Shown: positions 40,583 to 53,100 of the stretch, one piece after another
Position numbering within the stretch: position 1 is the stretch's first letter
How the letters are laid out: every line of letters begins with the position of its first letter
Source of the DNA: Anaerovibrio slackiae
GTDB lineage: Bacteria > Bacillota > Negativicutes > Selenomonadales > Selenomonadaceae
DNA: 64,000 nucleotides
Direction: 5' to 3'
NCBI RefSeq assembly: GCF_009695585.1
Contig: NZ_VUNR01000013.1
Location: forward strand, 16,816-80,815
Program-made: the position numbers and the translations under genes
The notes under the pieces: generated by a model
Seen by the model: only the letters and a program-made list of their open reading frames with translations
What the model was told of the DNA's origin: nothing
Database searches by the model: none

Positions 40583-41002
40583 ATGGATTTATTTCAGTGG
40601 ATTGCAAAATATGAGCGGAAGACCGGAGAAAAGTTCGAGCGCGATGAGCGGTTCGAGCTTTTTTTCTTGCCGGAAAAAGGCTTTTGTGAAATTGGCCAGC
40701 TAAAAGATATGCTGGTGGCAAATCAGTGCTGCGGTGATTTGCTTTTTTGGCGTGACAAGATAAATAGTGCGGCGAGAAAAGCTGGAGGAATAAAAGCGTG
40801 TGGCACCTGGTGCATACGCAAGGAAATAAAAGCATACATTCGCTTGCTTGGATATAGAATTGAGAAAACTGTAGAGCTAGCTGATGGGGCGAGGCAATAT
40901 ATATGTATTCATAAAGATACAGGTAAAATGGGACGAGTTTCTCCGGCTTTCAAGTATAAGAAATCTGGCAGGCAGGCTTATTTTATAACATGGGAGCCCT
41001 GA
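40583..41002 (+). CDS. Hypothetical virion-region protein, 139 aa
   Basis: It begins MDLFQWIAKYERKTGEKFER. It is compact and mixed alpha/beta with several Cys (CCGDLLFW, CGTWCIRKE). Acetyltransferase-like or head-maturation proteins occupy this place in related phages, but no motif is decisive. Confidence 0.6.
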   Translation: MDLFQWIAKYERKTGEKFERDERFELFFLPEKGFCEIGQLKDMLVANQCCGDLLFWRDKINSAARKAGGIKACGTWCIRKEIKAYIRLLGYRIEKTVELADGARQYICIHKDTGKMGRVSPAFKYKKSGRQAYFITWEP

Positions 41003-41021
41003 AAGGAAGGGAGGCTAGAAA

Positions 41022-41774
41022 ATGATATTTTTTGATAGATATGGACGTCAGCAGGAGAAGTGCAATTTTTTTGGCAAGTGCGTATTCAAGGGTGGTTCAT
41101 CCACGACAGTAAACAATACAACAACATATACGCCTACCGAGTATGAGCTGCAGCTGCAAAAAGCTCAGGCAGATTATGCAGATGCCATTGCGCCCAATTC
41201 GTTATGGCTGAATGATACTGCCAGGAATATCCTGCAGAACAGCATAGGTGCTGTGCAGGTTGATTTTAACGGTCTGAATAATCAGGCTCAAGGACAGATA
41301 AACAGTGCGAATTCTTCTAACCAGCAGCTTGCAAATGGCCAGCTGCCGACAGCTTATTTACAGAATATGCAGGATGCCATACAGAGCGGCGTGGAGAACA
41401 GTTATGGAAAACTGCTGACACAGTCGGCTAAAAACGGTGTCTTGAATAGTTCTGTGACAAATCGAGGTCTTAATGAGATTTCCAAGAATGTTTCTGACAC
41501 GATGGCACAGAACTTCAACAATAATATTACCCAGGTAAGCAATCTAAACAACAGCAATATCAATAATGCTACGGCAGGCATTACAACGGCAGCAGCGGCC
41601 CAGGAGGCGGCCCAGCAGCCTGCCCTTAACCTTTGGAATGCTTCACTTGGTCTCAATGGGTCCACGACTTCTGCACTTGCGGCAGCGGCAGGCAAAGGAA
41701 CTACACAGAGCAGTTCCACGCAGTCAACAAGCGGTGGCGGTGGATTCTTCAGCGGCCTGCTTGGCGGATTGTAA
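41022..41774 (+). CDS. Ejection or tail-needle-region protein, 250 aa
   Basis: After a short N-terminus with Cys, the protein is Asn/Gln/Ala-rich and helical (AQADYADAIAPNSLWLNDTA, NVSDTMAQNFNNNITQ). It ends in a Gly-rich segment GGGGFFSGLLGG, which is typical of phage internal or ejected proteins. GAAGGGAGG lies upstream. Confidence 0.6.
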   Translation: MIFFDRYGRQQEKCNFFGKCVFKGGSSTTVNNTTTYTPTEYELQLQKAQADYADAIAPNSLWLNDTARNILQNSIGAVQVDFNGLNNQAQGQINSANSSNQQLANGQLPTAYLQNMQDAIQSGVENSYGKLLTQSAKNGVLNSSVTNRGLNEISKNVSDTMAQNFNNNITQVSNLNNSNINNATAGITTAAAAQEAAQQPALNLWNASLGLNGSTTSALAAAAGKGTTQSSSTQSTSGGGGFFSGLLGGL

Positions 41775-41789
41775 GTGAGGTGAGCAGTT

Positions 41790-42293
41790 ATGGATGATGA
41801 AATTACTACATTGATAGATATGATGAGAAAGCAGCAGGAGGCAAACAGCTTCGGAAGCATGGGGAGCAGGCAGCAGCTGCAAAGTGGTCTTCTTGGCAAT
41901 GCTTACCCGAATGGCGGAGCAAATGCGCAAGCTATGAAGCAGCTTTCCGGCAATGCTTCACAGCTGGCAGGCAGCATGGTCAATCAGGGACAGCATCAGA
42001 CACAGCAAGCTATGCAAGCCAAAAACAATCTACAAGGCCAGATGGATAGCTTATCAGCACAGACACAGCAGCAGGCGGCTAGTGCTTTGCAGCAGCAACA
42101 GGCCCAGCAGGCTCGTGAGCAGCAGGGGCTTGCAAATATGATAAAGATTGGCATGATGATTTATGGCGGCGGAGCTGGTGGCGGTGCAGAGGCTGCTGCC
42201 GGTGAAGGTGCAGCCGCCTCCCTTGGTGCGGAAAAGCTGGCTGGCATGGAGTGGGATAATCTCTTGAAAAATAATTCGCTGAAGTGGTTCTAA
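41790..42293 (+). CDS. Gln-rich virion protein, 167 aa
   Basis: The central part is dominated by Gln and Ala (QQQAASALQQQQAQQAREQQ), followed by a Gly/Ala-rich hydrophobic segment (IGMMIYGGGAGGGAEAAAG). It is likely an ejection protein. GTGAGGTGAG precedes the ATG. Confidence 0.6.
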   Translation: MDDEITTLIDMMRKQQEANSFGSMGSRQQLQSGLLGNAYPNGGANAQAMKQLSGNASQLAGSMVNQGQHQTQQAMQAKNNLQGQMDSLSAQTQQQAASALQQQQAQQAREQQGLANMIKIGMMIYGGGAGGGAEAAAGEGAAASLGAEKLAGMEWDNLLKNNSLKWF

Positions 42294-42309
42294 AAAGGAG
42301 GAGAAAGAA

Positions 42310-42792
42310 ATGAATTGGCAGACACAGGATGCAAATATGTCAGGAAATAACGGAAATAATGACCAGTCAAAATGGATGCAGGCTTTGTCCATGGCAGCTC
42401 TTTCAAATGGAGCGGATGCCAATACCATGCTGGGTTTTGCAACAGGCAGGCTCATATCCAATCTCGTCAACGATTGGATTGGCAATAGAAATGCCAGGAA
42501 TGATGCCAAGGCAGCTGAAAAATTGAAAAACCAGGATGCTGCCGGGCAGAGCCTGGGAAACCAAAATGCAGGAGCCATGGCGATGGCAGGAAATGCGGCA
42601 TCGCCTACGGGTACCTATGACTTCGCCAAGGATATTGCTGCAAAGGAAGCCGGTATCAATTATGGCAACCTTGGCAATGCTGGCGAGATTGGCTTCAACG
42701 TCCTTACGGGAAAATCAGAATACAACCCGGTGACGCCTGTGCAGATGGAGGATTTGCTGGGGGCTTTTACCGGGAATAAGAAGATTATGTAA
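42310..42792 (+). CDS. Virion protein, 160 aa
   Basis: Asn/Ala/Met-rich with low complexity. It ends MEDLLGAFTGNKKIM. AAAAGGAGGAG precedes the ATG. It belongs with its neighbours in the ejection-protein block. No domain is recognised. Confidence 0.6.
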   Translation: MNWQTQDANMSGNNGNNDQSKWMQALSMAALSNGADANTMLGFATGRLISNLVNDWIGNRNARNDAKAAEKLKNQDAAGQSLGNQNAGAMAMAGNAASPTGTYDFAKDIAAKEAGINYGNLGNAGEIGFNVLTGKSEYNPVTPVQMEDLLGAFTGNKKIM

Positions 42793-42807
42793 GCGGGGTG
42801 TGTAAAT

Positions 42808-44085
42808 ATGGCACAGATACCAATGTTAAAACTGCTTGGCTCCCAGCAGGTGCAGCAGCCTCAGAATGGCACTCAGATGATGGACACGGCTGCCACCCAG
42901 GGAATTCAGCAGGGGATTCATGAGAGCAACGTAAATCGCGTTACTAATCAGATTGCCCAGGATGCACAGAATGAGGTGGCCAAGTTTCAGACCGGATTAA
43001 TGACTCCGCAGGACCAGCAGAGTGTAGCCAATGTAGCTATGCAGAGGCGTTTTCAGGATTTGGCAATCAATGCAAAGCAGAACTGGGAAAACGCAGCTAT
43101 GAATGGCGACCAAGCCGGGATGGATGCGGCCAGCCAGCAGGCAAAGGTTTATCGGGAAGCTGCCGAAAAGGCCGGAATAGACCTGTCGGGAGTCGGTGCA
43201 GACCGCACGCTGGCACAGGCAAGGGCGGCAAGGGACGTATTCAACGCCCAGCAATATGGTAATTTCATCGTGGGAGGCATGGACTCCGGCCAGATGTACA
43301 ACAGCTCCTACCAGGAGGCACTCAACGCAGGCATGAGCAGGAACGGGGCCCGTGATTATGCCAGGAGCAAGGCATCTGATTACCAGGAAAAGAGGGTGCA
43401 GGGGCTGATGGATGAGCTTTATACACAGGGGATAAACCCGGATAACTCCATTAACTCATACGGCATCCAGCTTATCAGCGCAATCCGAGATGAGGATGCC
43501 GACAAGGCAAATGTAGCACTTACTGCTTTTGGCTTGCCGGTCAACAACTATACCTTCGCCAAGAAGGAGCAGGCAGCTCAGAGTGCTTTCCAGAGGACTT
43601 TGCAGCAGATGGGATATGGCACTGACGAGCAGATTAAGCTGCTTAACGCCCAGACATCAGCACAGGGACAGCTGGCGCAGCAGCAGGCACGCTTGCAGGA
43701 TTGGATAGCTGGCAATCAGTTTAGCAGGATGATGCAGCAGTATGAGAAATATGGTTATCCTGCCAGCAGTAGCAGGGGCTCAGGTTCTAAAGCTAGTCAG
43801 CCTAAAGAAATGAAGCTCAGTTCAGGTCAGGAAAAAGCATATAACAAAATAGACATAGCCATGAATAAATTGAGGAATGCGCTGGCTAATCCTAAAAAAG
43901 AGGAAGATACGGTTGCCACTCCTGAAGAATCAGATGCACTGGCAGAATTAAACTCAGCTATACAGGATGCGGAAAAGAGTGGTGATTTCGACCAGGAAAC
44001 CATAGATGAATTCTGGAAGATGGCATGGCCTTTGGCTGTATCGTATCAGAAAAAGTACAAATATGCACCGAATTTCAATCAGTGA
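42808..44085 (+). CDS. Ejection protein, 425 aa
   Basis: A long helical, Gln/Ala-rich protein (QDAQNEVAKFQTGLMTPQDQ, QARAARDVFNAQQYGNFIVG). It ends in a charged coiled-coil region (NSAIQDAEKSGDFDQETIDE). Such proteins form the channel or cargo passed into the host with the giant protein downstream. GCGGGGTGTG precedes the ATG. Confidence 0.65.
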   Translation: MAQIPMLKLLGSQQVQQPQNGTQMMDTAATQGIQQGIHESNVNRVTNQIAQDAQNEVAKFQTGLMTPQDQQSVANVAMQRRFQDLAINAKQNWENAAMNGDQAGMDAASQQAKVYREAAEKAGIDLSGVGADRTLAQARAARDVFNAQQYGNFIVGGMDSGQMYNSSYQEALNAGMSRNGARDYARSKASDYQEKRVQGLMDELYTQGINPDNSINSYGIQLISAIRDEDADKANVALTAFGLPVNNYTFAKKEQAAQSAFQRTLQQMGYGTDEQIKLLNAQTSAQGQLAQQQARLQDWIAGNQFSRMMQQYEKYGYPASSSRGSGSKASQPKEMKLSSGQEKAYNKIDIAMNKLRNALANPKKEEDTVATPEESDALAELNSAIQDAEKSGDFDQETIDEFWKMAWPLAVSYQKKYKYAPNFNQ

Positions 44086-44120
44086 TAAATAAACACCTAT
44101 GACAGGGAGGAGAATATCTT

Positions 44121-47100
44121 ATGTCAGAGATGAGCGAATATATAAAGAACAGGCTGAATAGCAAATATGGCACGCCGGAGCAGTTGCAGGATAGCTTAAC
44201 AATGGCAAATGGCTCCTGGTATTATGATGGGGCGGAGGAAAAGACCAGCCCGCTGGAGGACCTTGCGAGAGTATTTGCCAGCAGTGCTGTGGGCGGCACC
44301 GGCGATATACTGACAGGCCTTGGGACACTTACCAAGAATTTTATGGAAGATGATGATGGAACGTCATTGTTCCCGTTGCCAATCGCCAAGCCTGTAAGCG
44401 AGGGGCTTATCAATAACGGCCAGTACCTGAACAAAGTCAGCCAGGATTTGGCCGGTGGCAGCATGAAGCAGGGCAAGTCCCAGGACGGGTACTGGCAGGA
44501 TAAAGGCTTTCTGGACAGGGTATCAGATATTGATTACTGGACGGATCCGTATGGCGTTGGCATGGATATTGCTATGCTTGGCGGAAGCATGGTGCCGCAG
44601 CTTCCTATTCTAGCAGCTATGCCGGAGGTTGGCGTTGGACGTCTGGCCGGTGGATTGCTAGGCAAGTTAGGCGGTAAATTTGCGACTAATGCCGCCCGCG
44701 ATACCAATATGCTCACTCATGCAGGCAATACAATTGCAGCAGGCCTTAACAAGGCTGGCAGTGCCCTGGGCGGAAGCACGGCTGCACAGATGGAGCATTG
44801 GGCATTGGCAGGCGGCCCGACTACTGCCCTGATGAACGCAGGCGGATTATATGAAGACCTGAAAAAGCAGGGGTATGATGACAGCCAGATTGCCAACAGC
44901 ATGTATGGCATGATGCAGGAGGAATTGCCGCAGGATTTCCTGACAGGTGCGCTGGCGGGACTTGCCTTGAGCGGCAAGCTGGGTAGAGTTGTAGGTGGAC
45001 AGAACGCGGGCAGGCTGCGGCAGGGCGTGCAGAACTTTGCTATCAATGCGCCGATTAATGTAGCTTCCGAATACTTTGATGAGGCAAACCAGCAGAGATT
45101 ACAGAATAAGTACACCAACAAGACTTACGGTTCTGATATTTTCAATCTTACAGATGATGAGAAGGCGGCAGGTGCCAGTGCTGCCGCTCCTGCTTTAATC
45201 CCTGGTGCTTTGGGTGGTGCGAAGAATGTCATTACTAGAGGCAGGAGCTTTAGGGAAGCATACAGTGATTGGCGTAATAGCGGCGGGAGATTGCCGTTCA
45301 TCAACAGGAATAGTAACAGTAACAATGCTGAAAATGATGTTGTCAATGATGGGGAATTGCAGCAGCAGATTAATGCTGTGAACCAGCAGATTTCTGATGC
45401 GGTAGACCAGGCAAATGCCGAAGCCATCAGCACGGCCGCCCGGAATATGCCACAGGTTCCTGCCGTGCCACAGAATGTGCCACAGGCAAATACTGTCGGC
45501 AGTAACGCTGTGGAGGCTGCAGCGGCTCCGCTCATAGGCAATCGCATGGATAACGGCGAAAACGGCTGTGTAGAGGCTGTTACAAAGATTGGTGCCAGCA
45601 CCAGCGGCTTCCTGAAGAACGAACTGGATAATGGCGTTGTGTATGTGCCGAAGCTGGTTGAAGATGCCCAGAAAGCCGGTGTCGGCGTAGTAGCGTACAG
45701 CCCTGAAAAGGTAGTAGCAGGTGACATTATTGTATATGGTGATAACGACCATGTTGTTATGGCCGATGGCAAGGGTGGCTATGTCGGCAACAGCACCAGC
45801 CAGCAGAAAGTTGTGCATGGCAGTGACTACACTGACATGGGGGATTTGAAGCCTACCAAGATTATCAAGACAGGAAACACCGGCACATCAGCGGGGCGTT
45901 TTGCTGGAGAAAGCTATTCCGGAGATAGTGCTATTGATTCCGCCATTGTATCAGCTGCCAACAAATACGGCGTGGATCCTGCTTTGGTGGCTGCCGTTGC
46001 CAAGCAGGAAAGTGGCTTCAATCAGGAGGCTTCTTCTGGAGCAGGCGCGAGGGGAATTATGCAGCTCATGCCGGAAACAGCAAAGGGACTTGGCGTAAAT
46101 CCTGATGATATGGTGCAGAATATTGAGGGCGGCGCAAAATATCTTGCCGAGATGTTGAAGGCATTTGGCGGCAATGTAGAGATGGCACTGGCTGCATATA
46201 ACGCAGGTCCTGGCAACGTGGAGGCAACAGGCGGTGATATGTCCAGGCTGCCGAAGGAAACCCAGAATTACGTGCCTGCTGTGATGGAGAATTATAATGG
46301 CTTTAAGTCCGGGGGAACTGTTGTAAAAAATGCAACAGTTGGTGAAGCAAACAATATGGATATGCCGAAGGCTGATTTTAGGAGCATCTTTGAAGGCTTG
46401 GATAATTTCTCAGCTGATGATATGCTGAATGATTTCGTCCAGTCAAATGTGGATGAGTATGGCAATGTAACTCTGCCGGGCCTTGCGGAATTGCTCAACA
46501 ACAAGAAGGACAACTTCACCCAGAATGGATTTAAGCGATTCACCCAGGACTCGGAGCTGCTTTTAGCACTGGCCGAGCAGATGTATAACCGTATGGCAGA
46601 TGATGATGTGTCAATTGTTCGGATGATGCTGGAGAACGCCAGCAAGAGAGCTGATTTTGATAATTATGCCAAAATTGGGCAGGCTCTGACCGAAAATGAC
46701 ACTCCTGCAATCAAAAAGTATGCGGCAGATTACAGGTCAAAAATGACCAAGGCACTGAACAATCTGACAATGCTGGCCAGCCGCATGGAGGACAGCAAGC
46801 AGAAAACGGAACCAGCTGCCGAGAATAAGCCGTTTACTGCAAACGATGATATTCAGCAGCAGGCAGCAGTCAATAAAACTGAGGAACAGCAGAAGGGGCA
46901 GAGTGCGCCTGCTATGCAGAAACAGCAGGCAATTCTTCCGGAACCTAAGCCACGCATGGACTTTGCAGCAGAGCCTGCATACAATGCGCCGCAGCCTATT
47001 GCACATCCAGTTCCGAATGCGCCAGCAGTTCAGGATATGCCTGCCACACAGAATCCGCAGGCGATGCTCCCGGCACCGAGGCCTCGTGTGGACTTCATGA

Positions 47101-50100
47101 AAGCACCTGTATATAATCTTCCGCAGGCTATGGCTCCGGTGGCACCAAACAAGGATGAACGTATCCAGCAGGCGGAGGCAATACGCCAGGTTGCTGCCGA
47201 TAATGATGTAACGCTCCCCAAAGAGCTTGATATGGGGCTGGATTCGGGCGCAAAAAAAGCTGTGCAGGCAGCACAGCAGGAGTTAATCAATGCAGTACCG
47301 TCACTGGAGGCGGTAAAGAATGGAGGAAATACAAATGAAAATCAGAGTATCAGCACCGAAGCGGCCAAAGCCGAGGAAGGTATCAACGCCGAAGATAAAA
47401 TTCAGCACGCCGAATCTGGACAAGGCAAAGAAGGGGCGGTGCAAGTAAACGAGGATAATGTTGCTGATAATGCTGCTACGGAGCATTTTACTGGAGGCAC
47501 GCATATTCACACCAAGACCAGGGCAGAAAATCCTGCCGCCAGCCTGAACATGAAGGTGGACAAGGATGTTTACAAAAAGGTTAGTGCAATTGCTAAAAAG
47601 CATGGTGGCCACTACAGCCGTTTTGCAAAGAAGTTCCTGTTCGAGACTGTGGAGGGCCGTGATGCTTTTGTTGATGAGGCGGAGCGCGATGTGTTTAGCC
47701 AGAAGGATGAGCAAACCATTAAAGATGAAGGGGATAAGTCTGTCCAAGCTACCACGGTACAGGAGCAGCCTGCACCTGTTGCAAAGCCCGCCGAAAAAAC
47801 TGCCGCAAAGCCAAAAAATGACAATATGGTGGGGGATTGGTATGTTCCTAATTTTAGTGACCCATGGAAACAGTATTCCGATTCAGTGAGAATCACGTTG
47901 CAGGAAGTGCTGGATGGCGAAACAACTACAGACAAGGCAGCTGCGCGGCTCAAGATGATTTATGCCCGTGCATATGACGAGCTGCCACAGTTTTTTGATG
48001 GTAATATGCACTCTATGGTCAGAAACTATCATGACAGCTTGATAAAGTCACTCGAAGCTGGTAACAAGCCTGTAGATGTAAAGGAAAATGTAGCAAAATT
48101 TGCAGACAGAATTGGTGTAGATGCTGGCCTGTTGCAGGATATGATAAACAGGGGACTTACCTACGAAAACATTAATGAATACGGCCGCTTTGACAATCTG
48201 CTCAAGACTCTGGATGCGGAAAAGGCGAAGGCGTATATTGCATCCCTTACAGGTCAGGAGATGCCACAGTTCCGTGTAAATAACAGGGTAAATGCTGTTT
48301 TGAAGTCTGTCATTGTCAGCGGCAAGGTGCCTGAAGGCAATAAAACGGTTGTCGTGAAAGGTGATGAATTTGGTGATTATGACGGAATTAAAGATTTGCG
48401 TACTAAGGCTAAAGCGTATTATAAAGAAAAACTGCAAGGTACAGTAGTACGTAATGAACAGTTAGGCTTGATAGATATTGATGAAAATGGTGAGGTTAAT
48501 TTTACCAGGGCAGGAAGAGAAGAAATGGCCAATCGCTCATACGGGGAGAATAAACTATTATTAGTTAGGTACCTTCCTGTTTTAATTGAGTCAGCAAACG
48601 ATATTACATCTTCGGAGCCTAAAAAGGAAAAACATCAGAATGAATATTTCTATTATCTTCATACGCGAGCAACTTTCCCTAATGGAGATTTACCTGTAAA
48701 AATCACTTTAATCAAACGCAATAATGGTAAAATTCAGTATTACGACCATTATGTTATGACGGAAAATGGCAAAAAAAACGAAGGTGTAGTAGCCTCTACG
48801 GCGCCAGCATCTTCCGATGAAGCCCTCGGCACTCCGTCCTTACATACACCTTCTCTTACTGCAAGTGTAGCACAGAATGAGGAAAATAGCAACAGCAAAC
48901 CTATCTTTGGGGAGTATAACGAAGCAGAGCTGTTTGAAGCACTTGGGATTGAAGCAGTAGAAGACGATGATGTAGTTCTTAGCGCACCAGACAATATTTC
49001 CAATACTGCCGAAGAACGTGCAAAGCTGGAGGCCAAGCTGGCAGCAAAGCTGAATAGGATTTCTGCAAATCCTGTATTCGACCCTGAGATATACACGCTT
49101 GCTTTGCAGATTGGCTTCACGTACATAAAAGATGGGTACAGCACAGCAAAGAAGTGGCTGGCAAAGATGCACCAGCAGTTTGGGGATAAGATTTCCCCGT
49201 GGGCACCTGCTATTTTAAAGACAATAGAGGATTGGCCAGCAGGTACTGATTTCAACGAAAAACAGGCTATGCTGTTTACAAAAGCAGTTGGCTCCCTTTA
49301 TGAAGGTGGCGAGACTGATGTAAATGCCATAACAAAACGCATCACCGGCAAAATGTCGGCAGCGCACAAGAAACAGTTTACACCTATCATCGAGGCGGCT
49401 TATAATGGTATCAAGATATTCTTTGATAACATGGAGGCTGATAGAAATGGGAAGGAACGCACAGAGAGCAAAGGACCTGATGGAGGATATGAAAATGTAC
49501 AAGCCGGACAGGCTGGAGGAGTGGAAGAAGCAGGGGATAAAACCTCTGGAGTACCTGGAGAAGTTCCTGGACGGAGTGGACGAAAGGGAGCAGAAGACAC
49601 TGGAAGTCCTGAAGGAGAGAATACCGCAGGGGCTGGATCCGCTGGAGTACGAGCAGGAGCTGAATTGGAAAAGACAGCAGGCAATGGAGATAGCAAACCA
49701 GGAAGTAAACAGTCTCCTGCGCTGACACCAGCACAGAAGAACCCTTCTCCTACTGAGATACCGGGGCATGACTGGGAAATTAAGGAATCTGCTGCTGGAA
49801 AGACCAGCGAAAAGCAGAGGTTTCAGCAGAATGTGGAGGCCATAAAATTACTCAAGCAGCTGGAGGCCGACAACCGTATGCCGACACCGGCAGAGCAGGC
49901 TGTGTTGGCAGCTTATAATGGCTGGGGCGGCTTGAAGGATGCCTTTATGGAAGGCAGTAAAGAGAATAGCGAGATTAGGGCATTACTCACAGATGATGAG
50001 TATAATGCTGCTAAGTCTACCATGAACGACGCCTTTTATACCAGCCCTGGCATCATCAGGGCGATATGGAAAGGCGTTTCTCGTTTGGGCTTTAAGCATG

Positions 50101-53100
50101 GCCGTATTCTGGATCCATCTATGGGTGTTGGCAATTTCTACGGCTGTATGCCTCGTGATATGATGGCAAAATCTGATTTGCGCGGTGTTGAGCTGGATAA
50201 TCTTACTTCCAGATTTGCCAAAATGCTCTATCCTAGTGCCTTCGTTGAGAATAAGGGGTTCCAGGACAGCAAGACACCTGATAACTATTTTGATTTGGTT
50301 ATTTCCAACATTCCTTTTGGGCAGAAAAAGATTGATGGCTATCAGGTGCATAATTATTTCTTTGCCAACGGCATTGACAAGGTTCGCCCTGGCGGCCTGA
50401 TGGTATTCATTACCTCGCAAGGTTCCCTTATTGGCGGTGCCGATGGAGCACGCATGAGGAGCTATCTTGCTGGCAAGGCAGACATGATTGCCGCTTATAA
50501 GCTGCCAGACACGGCTTTCAGCGAAGCAGGCACCAAGGTTATAACTGATATTATCATCATGCGCAAGCGTGACAAGGATAACGTGCAGTCGCCTTATGCA
50601 AATGATTTTCTGACTGTAAGCACATATAACCAGATGGCTTATCGTGGAGGCGGTTCAGCAACTATCAATCAGTATTTCTTGGACAATCCGGATAAGGTTA
50701 TTGGTACTTTGGGAATAGAAAAGAATCAATATGGCAAGGATGCTATTACTGTAAAGGGCAGTGAAAATACAAAAGTAGAATGGGATTTAGAGAAAGCTAT
50801 GAGGGATTTGCCAGAAGGGGCATATCAGGAGGATAACAGAGCAAAGACAAAGGCGTTTGATTCCGCATCCGCAAATAAGACGGCCCGTGCTGATGAAAAA
50901 ATGCGTGATTATGAGTATTACAGGCGCAGTGACGGCAAGATTGTGCAAAATCAGAGTGGTGTTGAGGTAGAAATTACAGGCAAGAAAGCTAAGGTTGTCG
51001 ATGCTTACATCGAACTAAAAAATGCACTTAACGCTATCATCCTTGCCCAGATGGATGCCAAGGCTACGGAGAAGCAGCTTGACAGCCTGCGGAAGACACT
51101 GAACGAAAGATATGACAGCTTCGTTGAGAAATATGGTTATCTTAATAATCAGACTACAGCCAGAAACTTCATCCAGGACCCATCTGCCGGAATGGTTATG
51201 GCATTGGAGAAGGTAAAATTTGAGGGTACGGGCCGGAGCAAGAAGCTGGCCAGCGTGGAAAAGAACGACATATTTACCAAGCGTACAGTGGAAGCAGTCA
51301 GTGAAGTGACGAAGGCTGAAAGTCCATCTGATGCCCTGCTGTTTTCTCTTGCCAATCGCAACGGCGTAGACCTTGATTATATGGCAAAGCTCCTGGGGAG
51401 CACGCCGGAAAAGGTGGCAGCAAACCTTCAGGGCAAAATATTCAAGAACCCTATGACGGGTGCGTATGAAACCAGTGATGAGTACCTGTCCGGAAATGTC
51501 CGTGAGAAACTGGCGTATGCCGAAGCGGAAGCCAAGCGCGATAAATCTTACGAAGGTAATGTGGAGGCACTGAAGAAAGTTGTTCCGGAAGATTTGGTAT
51601 CTGACGAAATTCTGGTCAACATCGGTGCTCCGTGGATTCCTGTATCTGATTATCAGGATTTTGTCAATTATCTGATGGGGCGTGAAGACAGCCCTTTTGA
51701 AAACGTAAAATTCTTGCCGTCGGCAGGCAAATGGGAGATAACGGGATATATCAATAGCCCTAAGTTTAAGGTTAAAGGTATAAAGTTTGAAGATTTCTTG
51801 CAGAATATTTTTAATAACAAAGCTATTACTGTATATAGCTACAGTGGCAAAGATAGAGTTGTTAATCAGGAACTTACAGATGCAGCTAATCTTACGGCAG
51901 ATGAAATACGCCGTGAATTTTCTGATTGGCTTTGGAGCGAAAAGGAGCGCGAAAAGAGGCTGGTTCGCTATTATAACGACAATTTCAATAACAGCGTAAA
52001 CCGCGAATATGATGGCTCGCATCTTACTTTTCCAGGCATGAATGGCAAAATTCATTTAAAGCCGCATCAGAAAAACGTTGTGTGGCGTATGCTCCAGGGT
52101 ATGAATACACTTATCGCTCATTGTGTAGGTGCTGGCAAGACCTTTGAAATGCAGGCAGGCGGTATGGAAATGCGCAGGCTGGGCATAGCGAAGAAGCCTA
52201 TGTATTGCCTGCCGAACAATGTAGTTGAGCAGTTTGCCCGCGAGTTCAGGCAGCTGTACCCTAATGCGAAGCTGCTGGTACTGAAGACAGAGGATTTGCC
52301 AGAAGTTCCTAAGATGACAAAGACTGTCAAAACAGCTGATGGCCGCAATAAGAAGGTTGCAAAAATTAAATTTGAGAATCTTCCAGAAAAAGAAAGGAAT
52401 AGCATACTTGAGAAAAGAGCTGCCCGCAACCGTACCCTGGCACGTATTCAGACTGAGGATTGGGACGGGATTATAATCTCCCACACTATGTTTGAGCGAT
52501 TCCCGCTCACGCCGGAAACAGCTTCTGAATTTATGAAGGAGCAGATTGATGTGCTTGAACGTACTGTGAAAGAAGCCAAGGCAGGTAAAATGGATAAGCG
52601 GGCTATTTCGAGCATGGAAACCAAGATTGCCAACATGAAGGAGAAGCTCAATGACATTTTAGATACAAGCCTTGATGATATTGGCATTCCGTTTGAGCAG
52701 CTTGGCATTGACCAGCTCTTTGTGGATGAGGCAGACTTATTTAAAAATCTCCATTATGCCACATCAATGGACAGGGTTTCTGGTCTCACTAATTCAGATG
52801 CAATCCGCTCCAATGATATGTTTGCCAAAACTCAGTGGCTTACCAGGACGCTAGGCGGAAGGGGCGTAGTGTTTGCAACCGGCACACCTATTTCCAACAC
52901 TATGGCAGAGATGTTCACCATGCTCCGCTATATGGATATGCAGGGGCTAAAAGAAAAGGGGCTTGACCTCTTTGATAACTGGATTAGGACGTTTGCCGAG
53001 ATTGGCACCGGCATTGAAAGAAAACCGTCTGGTGATGGCTTCCGCAAGATAAACAAGGTTAAGCGTTTTATCAATATGGCTGACCTTACGAAGATGTTCC

